Source of the DNA: Bryobacterales bacterium
Lineage (GTDB): Bacteria; Acidobacteriota; Terriglobia; Bryobacterales; Bryobacteraceae
DNA: 62,077 bases
Reading direction: 5' to 3'
NCBI GenBank assembly: GCA_016789905.1
Contig: JAEUQC010000009.1
Span: 1 to 62,077, forward strand
Positions 32,922 through 41,162 of this stretch are shown piece by piece. The position numbers and the translations under genes were made by a program. How positions within the stretch are numbered: position 1 is the first letter of the stretch; each line of letters opens with the position of its first letter. Below the pieces are notes generated by a model. That model had not been told where the DNA came from, did not search any database, and worked only from the letters and a program-made list of their open reading frames with translations.

Positions 32922-33794
32922 ATGGGCTTACAGATTAACGGCGAATACGTGGATGACTCGATCATCCGGCAGGAAGCGGCCAACATGCGTCCGCGCTATG
33001 AGGAGATGATGCAGGACATGGATCCCATTGCGCGCGAAATGCAGTTGCGCGATTGGGCCAAGGAGAATGTGATTGAACGCGTGCTGCTGCGCCAGGTGGC
33101 CGCGGCCGAACCCGAACCGGTTCCGGCAGAAGAGATTGAAGAGCGGCTATCGGCCATGTTTCCGCCGGTGGAGGAAGCCGAGGGCTGTGAGGCCGGTGTA
33201 TCTCGCGACGCTGTCGATAAAGCCGCCGCCCGCGCCGATATCGAAGCGCAGATCCGCGTGGAACGGCTTATCCGCAAAGTGGGTGACAACGCCTCCAAGC
33301 CGAAAAATAAAGACATCGCCGACTTCTACAAAAAGAACCGCGACGAGTTCAAAACGCCGCCCATGATCCACGCCTCCCACATCGTGAAAAACGTGGAGGA
33401 AGGCGCCGAAGACGCGCCCGCGCTGGAAGCCATTCGCGCCGCCGAAGCCGAACTGAAAAACGGCGCGCCTTTTGCGGAAGTGGCTGACAAGTACTCCGAT
33501 TGCGCCGGGCAGGGCGGCAGTCTCGGCTGGTTCCCGATGGGCGAAATGGTGGAAGAGTTTGAAGAGATCGTCTTCCAGATGAAGCCGGGCCAGGTAAGCG
33601 AGCCTTTCCGCTCCGTCTTTGGCTGGCACATTGCCATTGTTCACGAGAAGAAGCCCGAAGGCTGGCGGCCGCTCGACGACGTGAAGGAGCAGATAGAAGC
33701 CGCGCTGTCCCGCGAAAAACAGGAAAAGGCGCTGGAAGACTACGTCGACGGACTGCGCGCCAAGGCCGAAGTGAAAACGGTCAAGAAGCCATGA
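32922..33794 (+). CDS. Parvulin-type peptidyl-prolyl isomerase without signal peptide
   Basis: A 290-residue PpiC/SurA-like protein. An N-terminal helical chaperone region (residues 1-130) is followed by a parvulin domain: IHASHIVKNVEEGAEDAPAL, FAEVADKYSDCAGQGGSLGW, and EIVFQMKPGQVSEPFRSVFG. A C-terminal helix closes the protein. No signal peptide or membrane segment is visible, which is unusual for this group and implies a cytosolic role. Sandwiched between sulfatase and FGE genes, with an ATGA overlap to the latter, it may help fold the sulfatase before export. Confidence 0.88.
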   Translation: MGLQINGEYVDDSIIRQEAANMRPRYEEMMQDMDPIAREMQLRDWAKENVIERVLLRQVAAAEPEPVPAEEIEERLSAMFPPVEEAEGCEAGVSRDAVDKAAARADIEAQIRVERLIRKVGDNASKPKNKDIADFYKKNRDEFKTPPMIHASHIVKNVEEGAEDAPALEAIRAAEAELKNGAPFAEVADKYSDCAGQGGSLGWFPMGEMVEEFEEIVFQMKPGQVSEPFRSVFGWHIAIVHEKKPEGWRPLDDVKEQIEAALSREKQEKALEDYVDGLRAKAEVKTVKKP

Positions 33795-34771
33795 GCAATC
33801 CGTTCAACGTCGTTGGCATCAACCCGTGCTGCGTTCCCAGCAAATCGCGCGCCGGCGTGCTGGCCGTGTCGCAGCAGTTGAGCGTCGAACGGCGCATCGT
33901 GCGCAGCGGCTCGGTGGACGGCATGGTGAAGCTCGATGGCGGCCCGTTCCTGATGGGCACGGAGGACAATGAAGGTTTTCCGGCCGATGGCGAAGGGCCG
34001 GTCCGTGCCACCCACCTGGACCCTTACTACATCGATGCCACGCCCGTCACCAACGCCCAGTTCGCCGAGTTCGTCAAAGCCACCGGCTTCCAAACGGAGT
34101 CCGAACGCTTCGGCTGGTCGTTCGTCTTCCAGGGCCACCTGGATCCTGAGCGTTACAAGAAGCTGGTGGAAGATACCGTGCTCGCCGTGCCGTGGTGGTG
34201 CAAGGTGCCCGGGGCCCGTTGGGATCGCCCTGAAGGGCCCGACACGTTCATCGACTCCCGCATGGATACTCCCGTCACCCATGTTTCCTGGAACGACGCG
34301 GCCGCGTACGCCGAATGGGCCGGCAAGCGCCTGCCCACCGAAGCCGAATGGGAGTTTGCCGCGCGCGGCGGGCTGGAGCAGCAGACCTACCCCTGGGGCA
34401 TGGAACTGACACCCGGCGGCAAGCACCTGTGCAACATCTGGCAGGGCGAATTTCCACTCACCGACGCGGGCGAGGACGGCTACACCGCGCCCTCCCCCGT
34501 CCGCGCCTTTCCCGCCAATGGCTATGGGCTCTTCAGTGTTGTCGGCAACGCCTGGGAATGGTGCGCCGACTGGTTTGAACCCTTCTGGCACCTGAACGCC
34601 ACGCGCACCAACCCCGTCGGTCCCCCGCAAGGCACGCAGAAGGCCATGCGCGGCGGCTCGTATCTGTGTCACAAGAGCTATTGCAATCGATACCGTGTCG
34701 CCGCCCGCACCAAGAACACGCCCGATTCGGCCACCACCAACATTACCTTCCGCTGCGTCCGGGATGTCTAA
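33791..34771 (+). CDS. Formylglycine-generating enzyme (FGE, SUMF1-type)
   Basis: A 326-residue FGE, which oxidises the active-site cysteine of sulfatases to formylglycine. The copper-binding catalytic pair is intact at Cys293 and Cys298 (GGSYLCHKSYCNRYRVAAR), followed by NTPDSATTNITFRCV. Other signatures: GGPFLMGTEDNEGFPADGEG, THVSWNDAAAYAEWAGKRLP, and NAWEWCADWF. Many SUMF1-fold proteins lack the two cysteines, so this is a genuine FGE rather than a relative. An odd N-terminal stretch, NPCCVPSKSRAG (residues 11-22), resembles the CVPSR substrate motif of the sulfatase two genes upstream. Its stop overlaps the next start by one base. Confidence 0.95.
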   Translation: MSNPFNVVGINPCCVPSKSRAGVLAVSQQLSVERRIVRSGSVDGMVKLDGGPFLMGTEDNEGFPADGEGPVRATHLDPYYIDATPVTNAQFAEFVKATGFQTESERFGWSFVFQGHLDPERYKKLVEDTVLAVPWWCKVPGARWDRPEGPDTFIDSRMDTPVTHVSWNDAAAYAEWAGKRLPTEAEWEFAARGGLEQQTYPWGMELTPGGKHLCNIWQGEFPLTDAGEDGYTAPSPVRAFPANGYGLFSVVGNAWEWCADWFEPFWHLNATRTNPVGPPQGTQKAMRGGSYLCHKSYCNRYRVAARTKNTPDSATTNITFRCVRDV

Positions 34772-35577
34772 TGCAACGCCGTGCGTTCCTGCCCCTGCTG
34801 GCCGCGCAAACCATCCCTGACTTCACCTGCCCCATGGACCCCGACGTCCATGCCAAACTCCCCGGCCGCTGCCCTCGTTGCGGTATGAACCTGATTCCCG
34901 GCCTGCCCGATCCGCTCGAATTCCGTATGCGCATCGACGTGCTCCCCCGCGTCCCCAGCACCACCCGTACCACCTCCCTGCGCTTCCACTTCGTCCATCC
35001 CAAGACAAACAAACGCGTCGAAAAGTTCGAAGAGATCCATGAGCGGCTCCTCCATCTGTTCCTCATCAGTGAGGACCGCCGCTACTTCGCCCACGAACAC
35101 CCCGAACTCGAGCCTGGCGGCTACTTTCGATTTCACACGCAACTTCCCCTGCCCGGCTTCTACCGCGTGCTGACGGATTTCTACCCCGCCGGCGCCACGC
35201 CGCAGTTGTTGACCGCGCCCCTGTATGTGCAAGGTCCGCCGGGGCCTGTCCCGCCGCTGGAAGCTCCCAATCTGCAGGTCAAACTCCGTACCGATCCACC
35301 TGCCCCCATTGCCGGTTTGAAGACCATGCTCTTTTTTGATCTCGCTCCCATGGCGGGCGTCACGCCCTGGCTGGGCGCCTGGGGCCACCTGCTCAGCGCC
35401 AGCGCGGACCTGCTCGATCTCGTCCATGTCCATCCCGCCTGGGAGCCCTACCAGAACCGCGTCCAGTTCAACGTGCTATTCCCCCGCCCCGGGGATTACA
35501 CGCTTTGGGCGCAGTTCCAGCGCGATGGCGTTGTGAACACCGCCCGGTTTACGGTGGCCGTCAAAGCGCTTGCCTAA
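34771..35577 (+). CDS. Secreted protein with heavy-metal-binding (HMBD-like) domain
   Basis: A 268-residue protein. The N-terminus QRRAFLPLLAAQTIPDF may be a short twin-arginine signal. Right after it comes the heavy-metal-binding motif FTCPMDPDVHAKLPGRCPRC followed by GMNLIP, found in copper efflux proteins. The rest is beta-rich with many histidines (RLLHLFLISEDRRYFAHEHP, DLVHVHPAWEPYQ) and ends in a YTLWAQFQRDG strand pattern. It may bind copper; FGE is a copper enzyme, so a supply role is conceivable but only a guess. Convergent with the cytochrome gene (CTAA overlap at 35574-35577). Confidence 0.8.
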   Translation: MQRRAFLPLLAAQTIPDFTCPMDPDVHAKLPGRCPRCGMNLIPGLPDPLEFRMRIDVLPRVPSTTRTTSLRFHFVHPKTNKRVEKFEEIHERLLHLFLISEDRRYFAHEHPELEPGGYFRFHTQLPLPGFYRVLTDFYPAGATPQLLTAPLYVQGPPGPVPPLEAPNLQVKLRTDPPAPIAGLKTMLFFDLAPMAGVTPWLGAWGHLLSASADLLDLVHVHPAWEPYQNRVQFNVLFPRPGDYTLWAQFQRDGVVNTARFTVAVKALA

Positions 35578-36236
35578 CGGATGACCGCTTCCAGCGCGGG
35601 TCCGCGGATCACCGCGCCCGCCGGCAGCCGTACCGGTTCGCGGTATACCAGCCACTGCTTCTTTCCCGCGCCTGTCAACCATGCCAGCGGCGACGCGCCG
35701 CCACCGGGCATTTCCGCCCACGCTTTCCCGCCTCGCGTCTCCAGCGGCCGCACTGCCAATACTGTTACCGCCGCCGCCACGCGCCCCGTCAGCCGCACCC
35801 CACGCCCGGCCGGACGCGCCGCCGGGCGCCACAGCGGTACGGAAAAGTCGCGTCGAAGGTACTGTGGCTCCCCCTCCGGGGCGCCGCCTTCAGCCCATTC
35901 GGCCAATCGGTTGATCTCTTCCTGGGGCAGGGAAACGTCGTTCACAAAGTCGCCGAAGCCTTTTGCCGCGGGCCATGGGGGCATCCGCCGCTGCAACACC
36001 TCCTCCTTGATTGCCACCGCCCAGGGCCGCGCTTGGGCGAAGGAGAGTAGCGAAAACGGTGCCATTCCGCCGGGCTGATGGCACCCGGCGCAGCGTTGCG
36101 CGACGATGCGCGAAATCTCCCGCGTCCACGTCAGTTTGGTGGTGGGCGTATCGTGCGCAGACACCACCCCGGCAAGAAGCAGACACGCCACCACCCGCGC
36201 CGTCAATTTATTGTCACCCCAGCCGGTCTGTTCCAT
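35574..36236 (-). CDS. Secreted cytochrome c-like protein
   Basis: A 220-residue exported protein with one c-type haem site (CAGCH in VAQRCAGCHQPGGMAPFSL). The methionine in GGMAPF or in QRRMPPWPA may be the distal ligand. This module (REISRIVAQRCAGCH...MPPWPA) is common in secreted Acidobacteria and Planctomycetes proteins, often with unknown electron partners. The signal sequence is TARVVACLLLAGVVSA; a TTG at 36206 would start directly before it, while the ATG at 36236 adds ten residues. The C-terminal half is beta-like and unassigned. Confidence 0.82.
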   Translation of the reverse strand: MEQTGWGDNKLTARVVACLLLAGVVSAHDTPTTKLTWTREISRIVAQRCAGCHQPGGMAPFSLLSFAQARPWAVAIKEEVLQRRMPPWPAAKGFGDFVNDVSLPQEEINRLAEWAEGGAPEGEPQYLRRDFSVPLWRPAARPAGRGVRLTGRVAAAVTVLAVRPLETRGGKAWAEMPGGGASPLAWLTGAGKKQWLVYREPVRLPAGAVIRGPALEAVIR

Positions 36237-36482
36237 CTCGAAACGGGCCGTGCCGCTTTGGGACGCCCGATCCCGGATTCCTCCTCCCCAGGGGGTAGTG
36301 TGTCAAATGCGCCTAGGGCTCGCCCGCCTGGCAATGAAAACTTACCGGGAGCGCGGAGGGTGTGGATGGAGGGTCCGGGTCGCGAACGGGCCGCAATTTC
36401 CCAATAATTTCGCGATTTTTTCTTGCACGCCGGGTGTACTGGTAATTCCACCGCCGGACCGGGACCAGCGGCCCCCGCCCTC

Positions 36483-36499
36483 TGGAACGTCACGTGCTT
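36483..36499 (+). promoter_or_regulatory. Sigma-54-like -24/-12 sequence
   Basis: TGGAACGTCACGTGCTT keeps the GG and GC dinucleotides with the required ten-base gap and differs from the TGGCACG-N4-TTGCW consensus at two positions. It lies about 275 bases before flgM. Flagellar genes are often sigma-54 controlled, but the long distance and degenerate match make this tentative. Confidence 0.3.
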
Positions 36500-36682
36500 A
36501 CGAATCCGCAGAGACAACGCTGTGCCCGCCTCCCAATTTCCGATCGTTAAAACACGTATACCCAGAGGATGCAACAATGTCCGCCTCATCTCTAACTATA
36601 CGCAAGGGATCCCGCTGCTGGTTCCCGGAAGCTGTGGTCAGTCGCCAATCGAACCTCCGCCTCAGATTATCCTGGGGTGGGC

Positions 36683-36709
36683 TCACAAACAGGAAAGCCC
36701 GGCCGATAA
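36683..36709 (+). promoter_or_regulatory. Sigma-28 (FliA)-type promoter for flgM-flgL
   Basis: The octamer GCCGATAA at 36702-36709 is an exact match to the FliA -10 consensus. The -35 region at 36683 (TCAC instead of TAAA) is weak. The predicted transcript would start near 36716, some 57 bases before flgM, whose product is the anti-sigma factor of sigma-28. This is the promoter class expected for flgM, flgN, flgK and flgL. Confidence 0.65.
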
Positions 36710-36772
36710 GAAAAACAGAAGAGCGTCAACGCTTTCATCGGCCAACCTCCAACCAGGAGTTACCGCAACGAT

Positions 36773-37099
36773 ATGAAGATCAATCACGGATACCAGGATT
36801 CCCGCGCCGCTTCGGCGCAGGACACCGCAAAAACGCAGGAAACAGCCGCCACAGCGAAAGCGCACGCCGCCAAAGCGGGCGCCGGCGCAGGCCGTGTGGG
36901 CGCGGGTGACCAGGTGAACCTCTCTCCCCTCGCCGCGGCTCTGCAGGGCGCCCTGTCGGACTCCCCGGAGCGGAGCGCCTATCTGGAGCGGCTCGCTACT
37001 GACTATGCCGCCGGTTCCTATCAACCCGATGCCAGCGCCACCGCGAACGGCATCATCTCCGACACCTTGTTGGAACCGCCGGATTCCAAGAAACCGTAA
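36773..37099 (+). CDS. flgM: FlgM, anti-sigma-28 factor
   Basis: A 108-residue protein with an Ala/Thr/Lys-rich flexible N-terminal half (QETAATAKAHAAKAGAGAGR) and a C-terminal FlgM domain: VNLSPLAAALQGALSDSP, YLERLATDYAAGSYQPDASA, and GIISDTL. FlgM holds sigma-28 inactive until the hook is finished and is then exported through the flagellar secretion channel. AGGAG lies 13 bases upstream. First gene of the flgM-flgN-like-flgK-flgL operon, consistent with its predicted sigma-28 promoter. Confidence 0.88.
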   Translation: MKINHGYQDSRAASAQDTAKTQETAATAKAHAAKAGAGAGRVGAGDQVNLSPLAAALQGALSDSPERSAYLERLATDYAAGSYQPDASATANGIISDTLLEPPDSKKP

Positions 37100-37104
37100 A
37101 CCTT

Positions 37105-37455
37105 ATGCAAGACCTTCAATACGCCGTTCCCAGTCTCGCCGAAGCCAAGAACGCGCTCGCCAACCTGGCTACGGAAGAAGCCCTTGGTTATCTGGAGTCA
37201 GCCGTCCAGTCATTGCGCGCTCTGTCCGTTTCGCTCCAAGGCGGGGACCGCATGGAGCCCGCCGCGCAGCGGAGCCTGGAGCGGCGATTGCTGCGTTTCC
37301 GGGCTGAGTTGCGGGATGCCGGCGCCTTAGCTGAGAGTGGCCTTGCCTATTGCCAGGATTGGGCGCAGCAATTGGAGCCTCCGGCCGTTTATGGCGCAAG
37401 CGGCGTTTCTGCCGCGACCGCCGTTTCGCGTCCGGAACTCTCGGTGGAGGGCTAA
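37105..37455 (+). CDS. FlgN-like flagellar chaperone (by position)
   Basis: A 116-residue, mainly helical protein (AVPSLAEAKNALANLATEEA, LESAVQSLRALSVSLQ, RSLERRLLRFRAELRDAGAL). Sequence alone is not diagnostic, but its size, helical nature and position between flgM and flgK match FlgN, the export chaperone for FlgK and FlgL. The gene begins six bases after flgM. I leave the symbol empty because the family match is not visible residue by residue. Confidence 0.6.
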   Translation: MQDLQYAVPSLAEAKNALANLATEEALGYLESAVQSLRALSVSLQGGDRMEPAAQRSLERRLLRFRAELRDAGALAESGLAYCQDWAQQLEPPAVYGASGVSAATAVSRPELSVEG

Positions 37456-37469
37456 CCGCAAGGACCGTT

Positions 37470-38834
37470 ATGGGAAGTCTCTTTACATCGATGGTGTCCA
37501 CCGCGGGAGCGATGCGTGCTCTGCAACGCTCTCTCAGCGTCGTGCAGAACAACATCGTCAATGCCTCCACGGTCGGCTATGCGCGCCAGGAAGGCAGCCT
37601 GATTGCCAGCCCATTCAATCCAAACTCCGGTTCCACCTCCGGCGGAGTCAGGTCCGGTCCAACGCTCACTTCTCGAGATGCGTTTGTGGAAGCGTCGGTC
37701 TGGAAGATGCAGCATCGGAGCGGATTTGCCGATAATCTCAGCACCAAGCTCACCGAAATTGAACGGACCTTCCCTCTGACCGCCGGTTCGGGCATCTCCG
37801 GTGAGATGGACAAGTTCTTTGCCACCGTATCCCAATGGTCCGTTAGCCCGAACAATTCAGTGGCCCGCCGTCAGGTGCTTGACCGCGCCGGCACCCTGGC
37901 TCAGTCTTTCAACCAGGCGGCGCTCGACCTTGGTGACGCCGCCGGCCGCGCAGGCGCCGAACTCTCCACCACCGTCGAAAAGATCAACCGGCTCACCACC
38001 GATATTGTCGGGCTCAATCGTCTTCGCCGCGAAAACGCCACAACTTCCGGTGACGCTGGGCTCGACGCCAGCTTGCACGCCAAACTCGAAGAGCTCTCCC
38101 AATACGTTGATTTCACGGCCCTCCCGCAGGAAGATGGCTCCGTATCGGTATTCCTGGGCGGGCAAACCGCCGCCGTCATTGGTGATCATGGATGGCCCAT
38201 CTCCCTTTCCAATGCCGGCGGCGAATACCAGTTACTCGATTCCGAAGGTGTCGATATCACCAAGCGTCTGCAGGAAGGCAAAATCGGAGCCCTTCTGCAG
38301 TTTCGCAATACGCTTCTGCCCGATTACCAGACCCGCCTCAGTACCTTGGCGCAGGGCTTTGCTGATAACGTCAACAACACCCTGAACGCCGGTATCGATC
38401 AGAACGGCGTCGCCCCTACCAAAAACCTCTTCTCCTACAACGCCACCATCGGCGCCGCCGCCACGCTCGCCATTACTGACATCACGGGCTCCGAACTTGC
38501 CGCCGCCGCAGCGGGGGACCCTGGGGGCAACACGAATGCGCTTAACCTGGCCGACCTTCAGACCACCGGTCTGTTCTCTGGCCTGACTCCCGCGCAGTTC
38601 TACGCCGAACTAACCTCCAATATCGGTGATCGGCTGAACACCGAACAGAACAACGGTGACCTGCAGCGCCAGCTTCTGCTTCAGGCCCAGAACGTTCGCG
38701 CGGAACTCAGCGGCGTCGATATTAACGTCGAAGCCACCAAACTACTCCAACTGCAGAAGGGCTTTGAAGCCTCCGGGCAGGTAATGTCGGTCTTGAACAG
38801 CATTACCGAAACGCTCATCAGCATGCTCCGCTAG
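37470..38834 (+). CDS. flgK: FlgK, flagellar hook-associated protein 1
   Basis: A 454-residue FlgK. The conserved N-terminus is SLFTSMVSTAGAMRALQRSL, then QNNIVNASTVGYARQE; the C-terminus is SGVDINVEATKLLQLQKGFEASGQV and ends in helix SITETLISML. Both ends form the coiled-coil core of the hook-filament junction. It is shorter than the enteric protein (about 550), with a reduced middle domain. The start at 37470 fits the family; the open frame to 37350 overlaps the preceding gene and is not used. Exported through the flagellar type III apparatus. Confidence 0.93.
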   Translation: MGSLFTSMVSTAGAMRALQRSLSVVQNNIVNASTVGYARQEGSLIASPFNPNSGSTSGGVRSGPTLTSRDAFVEASVWKMQHRSGFADNLSTKLTEIERTFPLTAGSGISGEMDKFFATVSQWSVSPNNSVARRQVLDRAGTLAQSFNQAALDLGDAAGRAGAELSTTVEKINRLTTDIVGLNRLRRENATTSGDAGLDASLHAKLEELSQYVDFTALPQEDGSVSVFLGGQTAAVIGDHGWPISLSNAGGEYQLLDSEGVDITKRLQEGKIGALLQFRNTLLPDYQTRLSTLAQGFADNVNNTLNAGIDQNGVAPTKNLFSYNATIGAAATLAITDITGSELAAAAAGDPGGNTNALNLADLQTTGLFSGLTPAQFYAELTSNIGDRLNTEQNNGDLQRQLLLQAQNVRAELSGVDINVEATKLLQLQKGFEASGQVMSVLNSITETLISMLR

Positions 38835-38841
38835 GAATACC

Positions 38842-39747
38842 ATGCTCACCTTTCTCGATGCGAAACAGTCCGCCTTCCTCCAGGATCTCGGCCGAATTCA
38901 AAGCCGTGGCGAGCGTGCCCAGCGTCAACTCTCCACCGGTCTGCGAATGAACAGCATCTCCGATCACCCAGATCAGATTGGTGTCCTCCTTCAGTCCCGC
39001 GCCGAACTCGCCTCCACCGAACAGACCAAAGCCAATCTCGGCCGTGTCAAAACGGAAGTCGACGCCGCCGAAATCGCTGTCCAGAACGGCATTAAGGCTG
39101 TGGAACGTGTCCGAGTCCTCGCCGCCCAGGGGCTTACCGGAACTGCCTCAGCGAGCAGCCGAACCGTAATCGCGGGGGAAGTCGAGGCTATTTTCCGCCA
39201 GTTCGTCAATATCGCCAACACCGCCATCGATGGCCGCTACATCTTTGCCGGCTCCGCTGATCAGGCCCCGCCTTATAGCGTCGATCTCAGTCAGGCCACC
39301 GGAGCCTCGGCCTACGCCGGCGGGAACGCGACCCGCCAAATCAGCGATGCGTCCGGCGTCCGCCTCTCTGTCGCCCACACGGGCCAGGAAATCTTCGATT
39401 CCGCCACTCCATCTCGCAACGCCTTTGCCGCAGTCAATAGCCTCCGAAACGCCCTCATCGCCAATGACGAGGACGCTATCCGCACCGCCGTTGTCGATAT
39501 CGGCACCTCTCTCGAACACCTCAATGAACAGCTCGCCTACTACGGTTCCACCCAGAACTCAATTGCCGAATCCACCGCTGCGGCCGAAAAGAAAATCCTC
39601 GGTCTAAAAACGCAAATCGCGGATACCGAAGGCGCGGACCTTGCCGAATCCATCCTCGAACTACAGGATTCCCAAACCCATCGCCAGGCCGCCTTGCAGG
39701 CCAAGGGGCAGGAAGACCGCCGTACCGTTTTTGACTTCCTCCGCTAA
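38842..39747 (+). CDS. flgL: FlgL, flagellar hook-associated protein 3
   Basis: A 301-residue FlgL with the flagellin-like N-terminal helix (LGRIQSRGERAQRQLSTGLR, then NSISDHPDQIGVLLQSRAEL). Other blocks are FVNIANTAIDGRYIFAGSAD in the middle and a C-terminal helix LAESILELQDSQTHRQAALQ. FlgL caps the FlgK layer and carries the filament. Starts eight bases after flgK and converges on the aldehyde dehydrogenase gene with a CTAA stop overlap. No flagellin gene follows, so the rest of the flagellar regulon lies elsewhere. Confidence 0.93.
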   Translation: MLTFLDAKQSAFLQDLGRIQSRGERAQRQLSTGLRMNSISDHPDQIGVLLQSRAELASTEQTKANLGRVKTEVDAAEIAVQNGIKAVERVRVLAAQGLTGTASASSRTVIAGEVEAIFRQFVNIANTAIDGRYIFAGSADQAPPYSVDLSQATGASAYAGGNATRQISDASGVRLSVAHTGQEIFDSATPSRNAFAAVNSLRNALIANDEDAIRTAVVDIGTSLEHLNEQLAYYGSTQNSIAESTAAAEKKILGLKTQIADTEGADLAESILELQDSQTHRQAALQAKGQEDRRTVFDFLR

Positions 39748-41162
39748 ACTCGCCAAATAATCAACTTCCGCTCCGTCATCTCCTCCACCGCGTAGCGCGG
39801 CCCCTCCCGGCCCGTCCCGCTCCGCTTCACGCCTCCGTACGGCATCTGGTCGGCGCGGAACTGCGGCACATCGTTTATCAGAAAACCACCCACTTCCACG
39901 TCCCGTGCCGCTCGAAACGCCTTCTGAATGTCCCGCGTAAAGATACTCGCCTGCAGCCCGTACTCGCTGGCATTCACCAAACCAATCGCCTCCTCCAAAC
40001 TGCCAAACCGGTTCACACCCGCCACCGGTCCAAACGCCTCCTTTGTCATCAATCTCCCCGCCAACGGCGCCTCCGCCACCACCGTCGGCGCCATCCGCGT
40101 CCCGTCCACCCCTCCGCCCGTAACTAACCGCCCGCCCCCCGCCACCGCTTCTCCCACCCAATCTCCAACCCGCGCCGCCTCCGTCGCCGTGATCAGGGAA
40201 CTCACTTCCGTCACGTCATCCAGTGGGCTTCCCCGCCGCAGCTTCGCCGCCCCTTCGGAAAACCGCTCCAGGAAAGCTTCAAACAACCCCGAATGTACGA
40301 AAATACGCTGCACCGAAATGCAAACCTGCCCCGAATGCGCGAACGCCCCGCTCACGCACGCCGGCACGGCCAGGTCCAAATCCCCGTCGGCTTCAATAAT
40401 CACCGCCGAGTTACTTCCCAGCTCCAGCGTCACCCGCTTCAACCCTGCAATCCCTCGCAGCCGCTCTCCCACTTCCGGGCTCCCCGTAAACGTGATCATC
40501 GCCACGTCCGGGTGCCGGGTCAACGCTTCTCCCAACTCCGCCCCCGGCCCCGGCACCACGTTCAGCGCCCCTTCCGGCAGCCCCGCTTCGGCGAACAGGC
40601 GCGCCAGTTCCAATGCCGATACCGGCGTCGCCGAAGCCGGCTTATGGACGACCGCATTCCCTGCCGCCAGCGCAGGGCCAATTTTGTGCAGCGACAAATT
40701 CAGCGGAAAGTTGAACGGCGTAATCGCCCCAATCACCCCCAGGGGCTCCCGCACCACCATCGCCATCCGCCCCGCCCCGTGCGCCGAAGCGTCGATTGGC
40801 ACCTCTTCCCCAGCCAGCGCCAACGCCTCATTTCCAGAAAACAGGAGCGTCGCCGCCCCCCGCGTCACCTCCAGCCGGGCCTCCCGCAGCGGCTTCCCGC
40901 ATTCGGACGCAATGATCCGCGCAAACCAGTCGGACTCTTCCAACAGCCGCCGCCGTACTTCGTACAGAATCTCCGCGCGCCGCGCCCTGGTCAACAAGCG
41001 CATCGCGGCAAACCCCTTCCGCGCCGCCGCCACCGCGTCCCCCATCAGCGCCGCATCGCCCGTGTGCACGGTGGCGAACAGGTTCCCGTCGTACGGCACC
41101 CGCACCTCGCGCACCGCTACGCCATTTCGAAACGTCCCGCCAACAAACAGCCGATATTCCAT
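39744..41162 (-). CDS. NAD(P)-dependent aldehyde dehydrogenase
   Basis: A 472-residue aldehyde dehydrogenase. Catalytic cysteine in AHSGQVCISVQR, general-base glutamate in VTLELGSNSAVI, NAD-binding FTGSPEVGERL, and the oxyanion-type ITPFNFPLNLSLHKIGPALA. The C-terminal motifs (KEAFGPVAGVNRF, PYGGVKRSGTGREGPRYAVE) suit the succinate-semialdehyde/lactaldehyde branch. Substrate cannot be fixed from sequence. Length is normal. It is divergent from a metallo-hydrolase gene across 55 bases, so the two may be co-regulated. Confidence 0.93.
   Translation of the reverse strand: MEYRLFVGGTFRNGVAVREVRVPYDGNLFATVHTGDAALMGDAVAAARKGFAAMRLLTRARRAEILYEVRRRLLEESDWFARIIASECGKPLREARLEVTRGAATLLFSGNEALALAGEEVPIDASAHGAGRMAMVVREPLGVIGAITPFNFPLNLSLHKIGPALAAGNAVVHKPASATPVSALELARLFAEAGLPEGALNVVPGPGAELGEALTRHPDVAMITFTGSPEVGERLRGIAGLKRVTLELGSNSAVIIEADGDLDLAVPACVSGAFAHSGQVCISVQRIFVHSGLFEAFLERFSEGAAKLRRGSPLDDVTEVSSLITATEAARVGDWVGEAVAGGGRLVTGGGVDGTRMAPTVVAEAPLAGRLMTKEAFGPVAGVNRFGSLEEAIGLVNASEYGLQASIFTRDIQKAFRAARDVEVGGFLINDVPQFRADQMPYGGVKRSGTGREGPRYAVEEMTERKLIIWRV

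Larger units (their letters stand above)
36237..36772 (+). promoter_or_regulatory. 536-base intergenic region upstream of the flagellar operon
   Basis: No convincing gene. It separates the leftward cytochrome gene from the flgM operon. It contains an exact sigma-28 -10 octamer at 36702-36709 and a sigma-54-like sequence at 36483-36499, each listed separately. A weak open frame (36423-36776) ends in an ATGA overlap with flgM, but its product has no recognisable content. Confidence 0.6.

Noticed and set aside
36540..36772. Cyclic-di-GMP riboswitch upstream of the flagellar operon
   Set aside because: The conserved GEMM core is not present.
36423..36776. 117-codon open frame ending in an ATGA overlap with flgM
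   Set aside because: No family resemblance and it runs through the predicted sigma-28 promoter; the overlap is probably chance.
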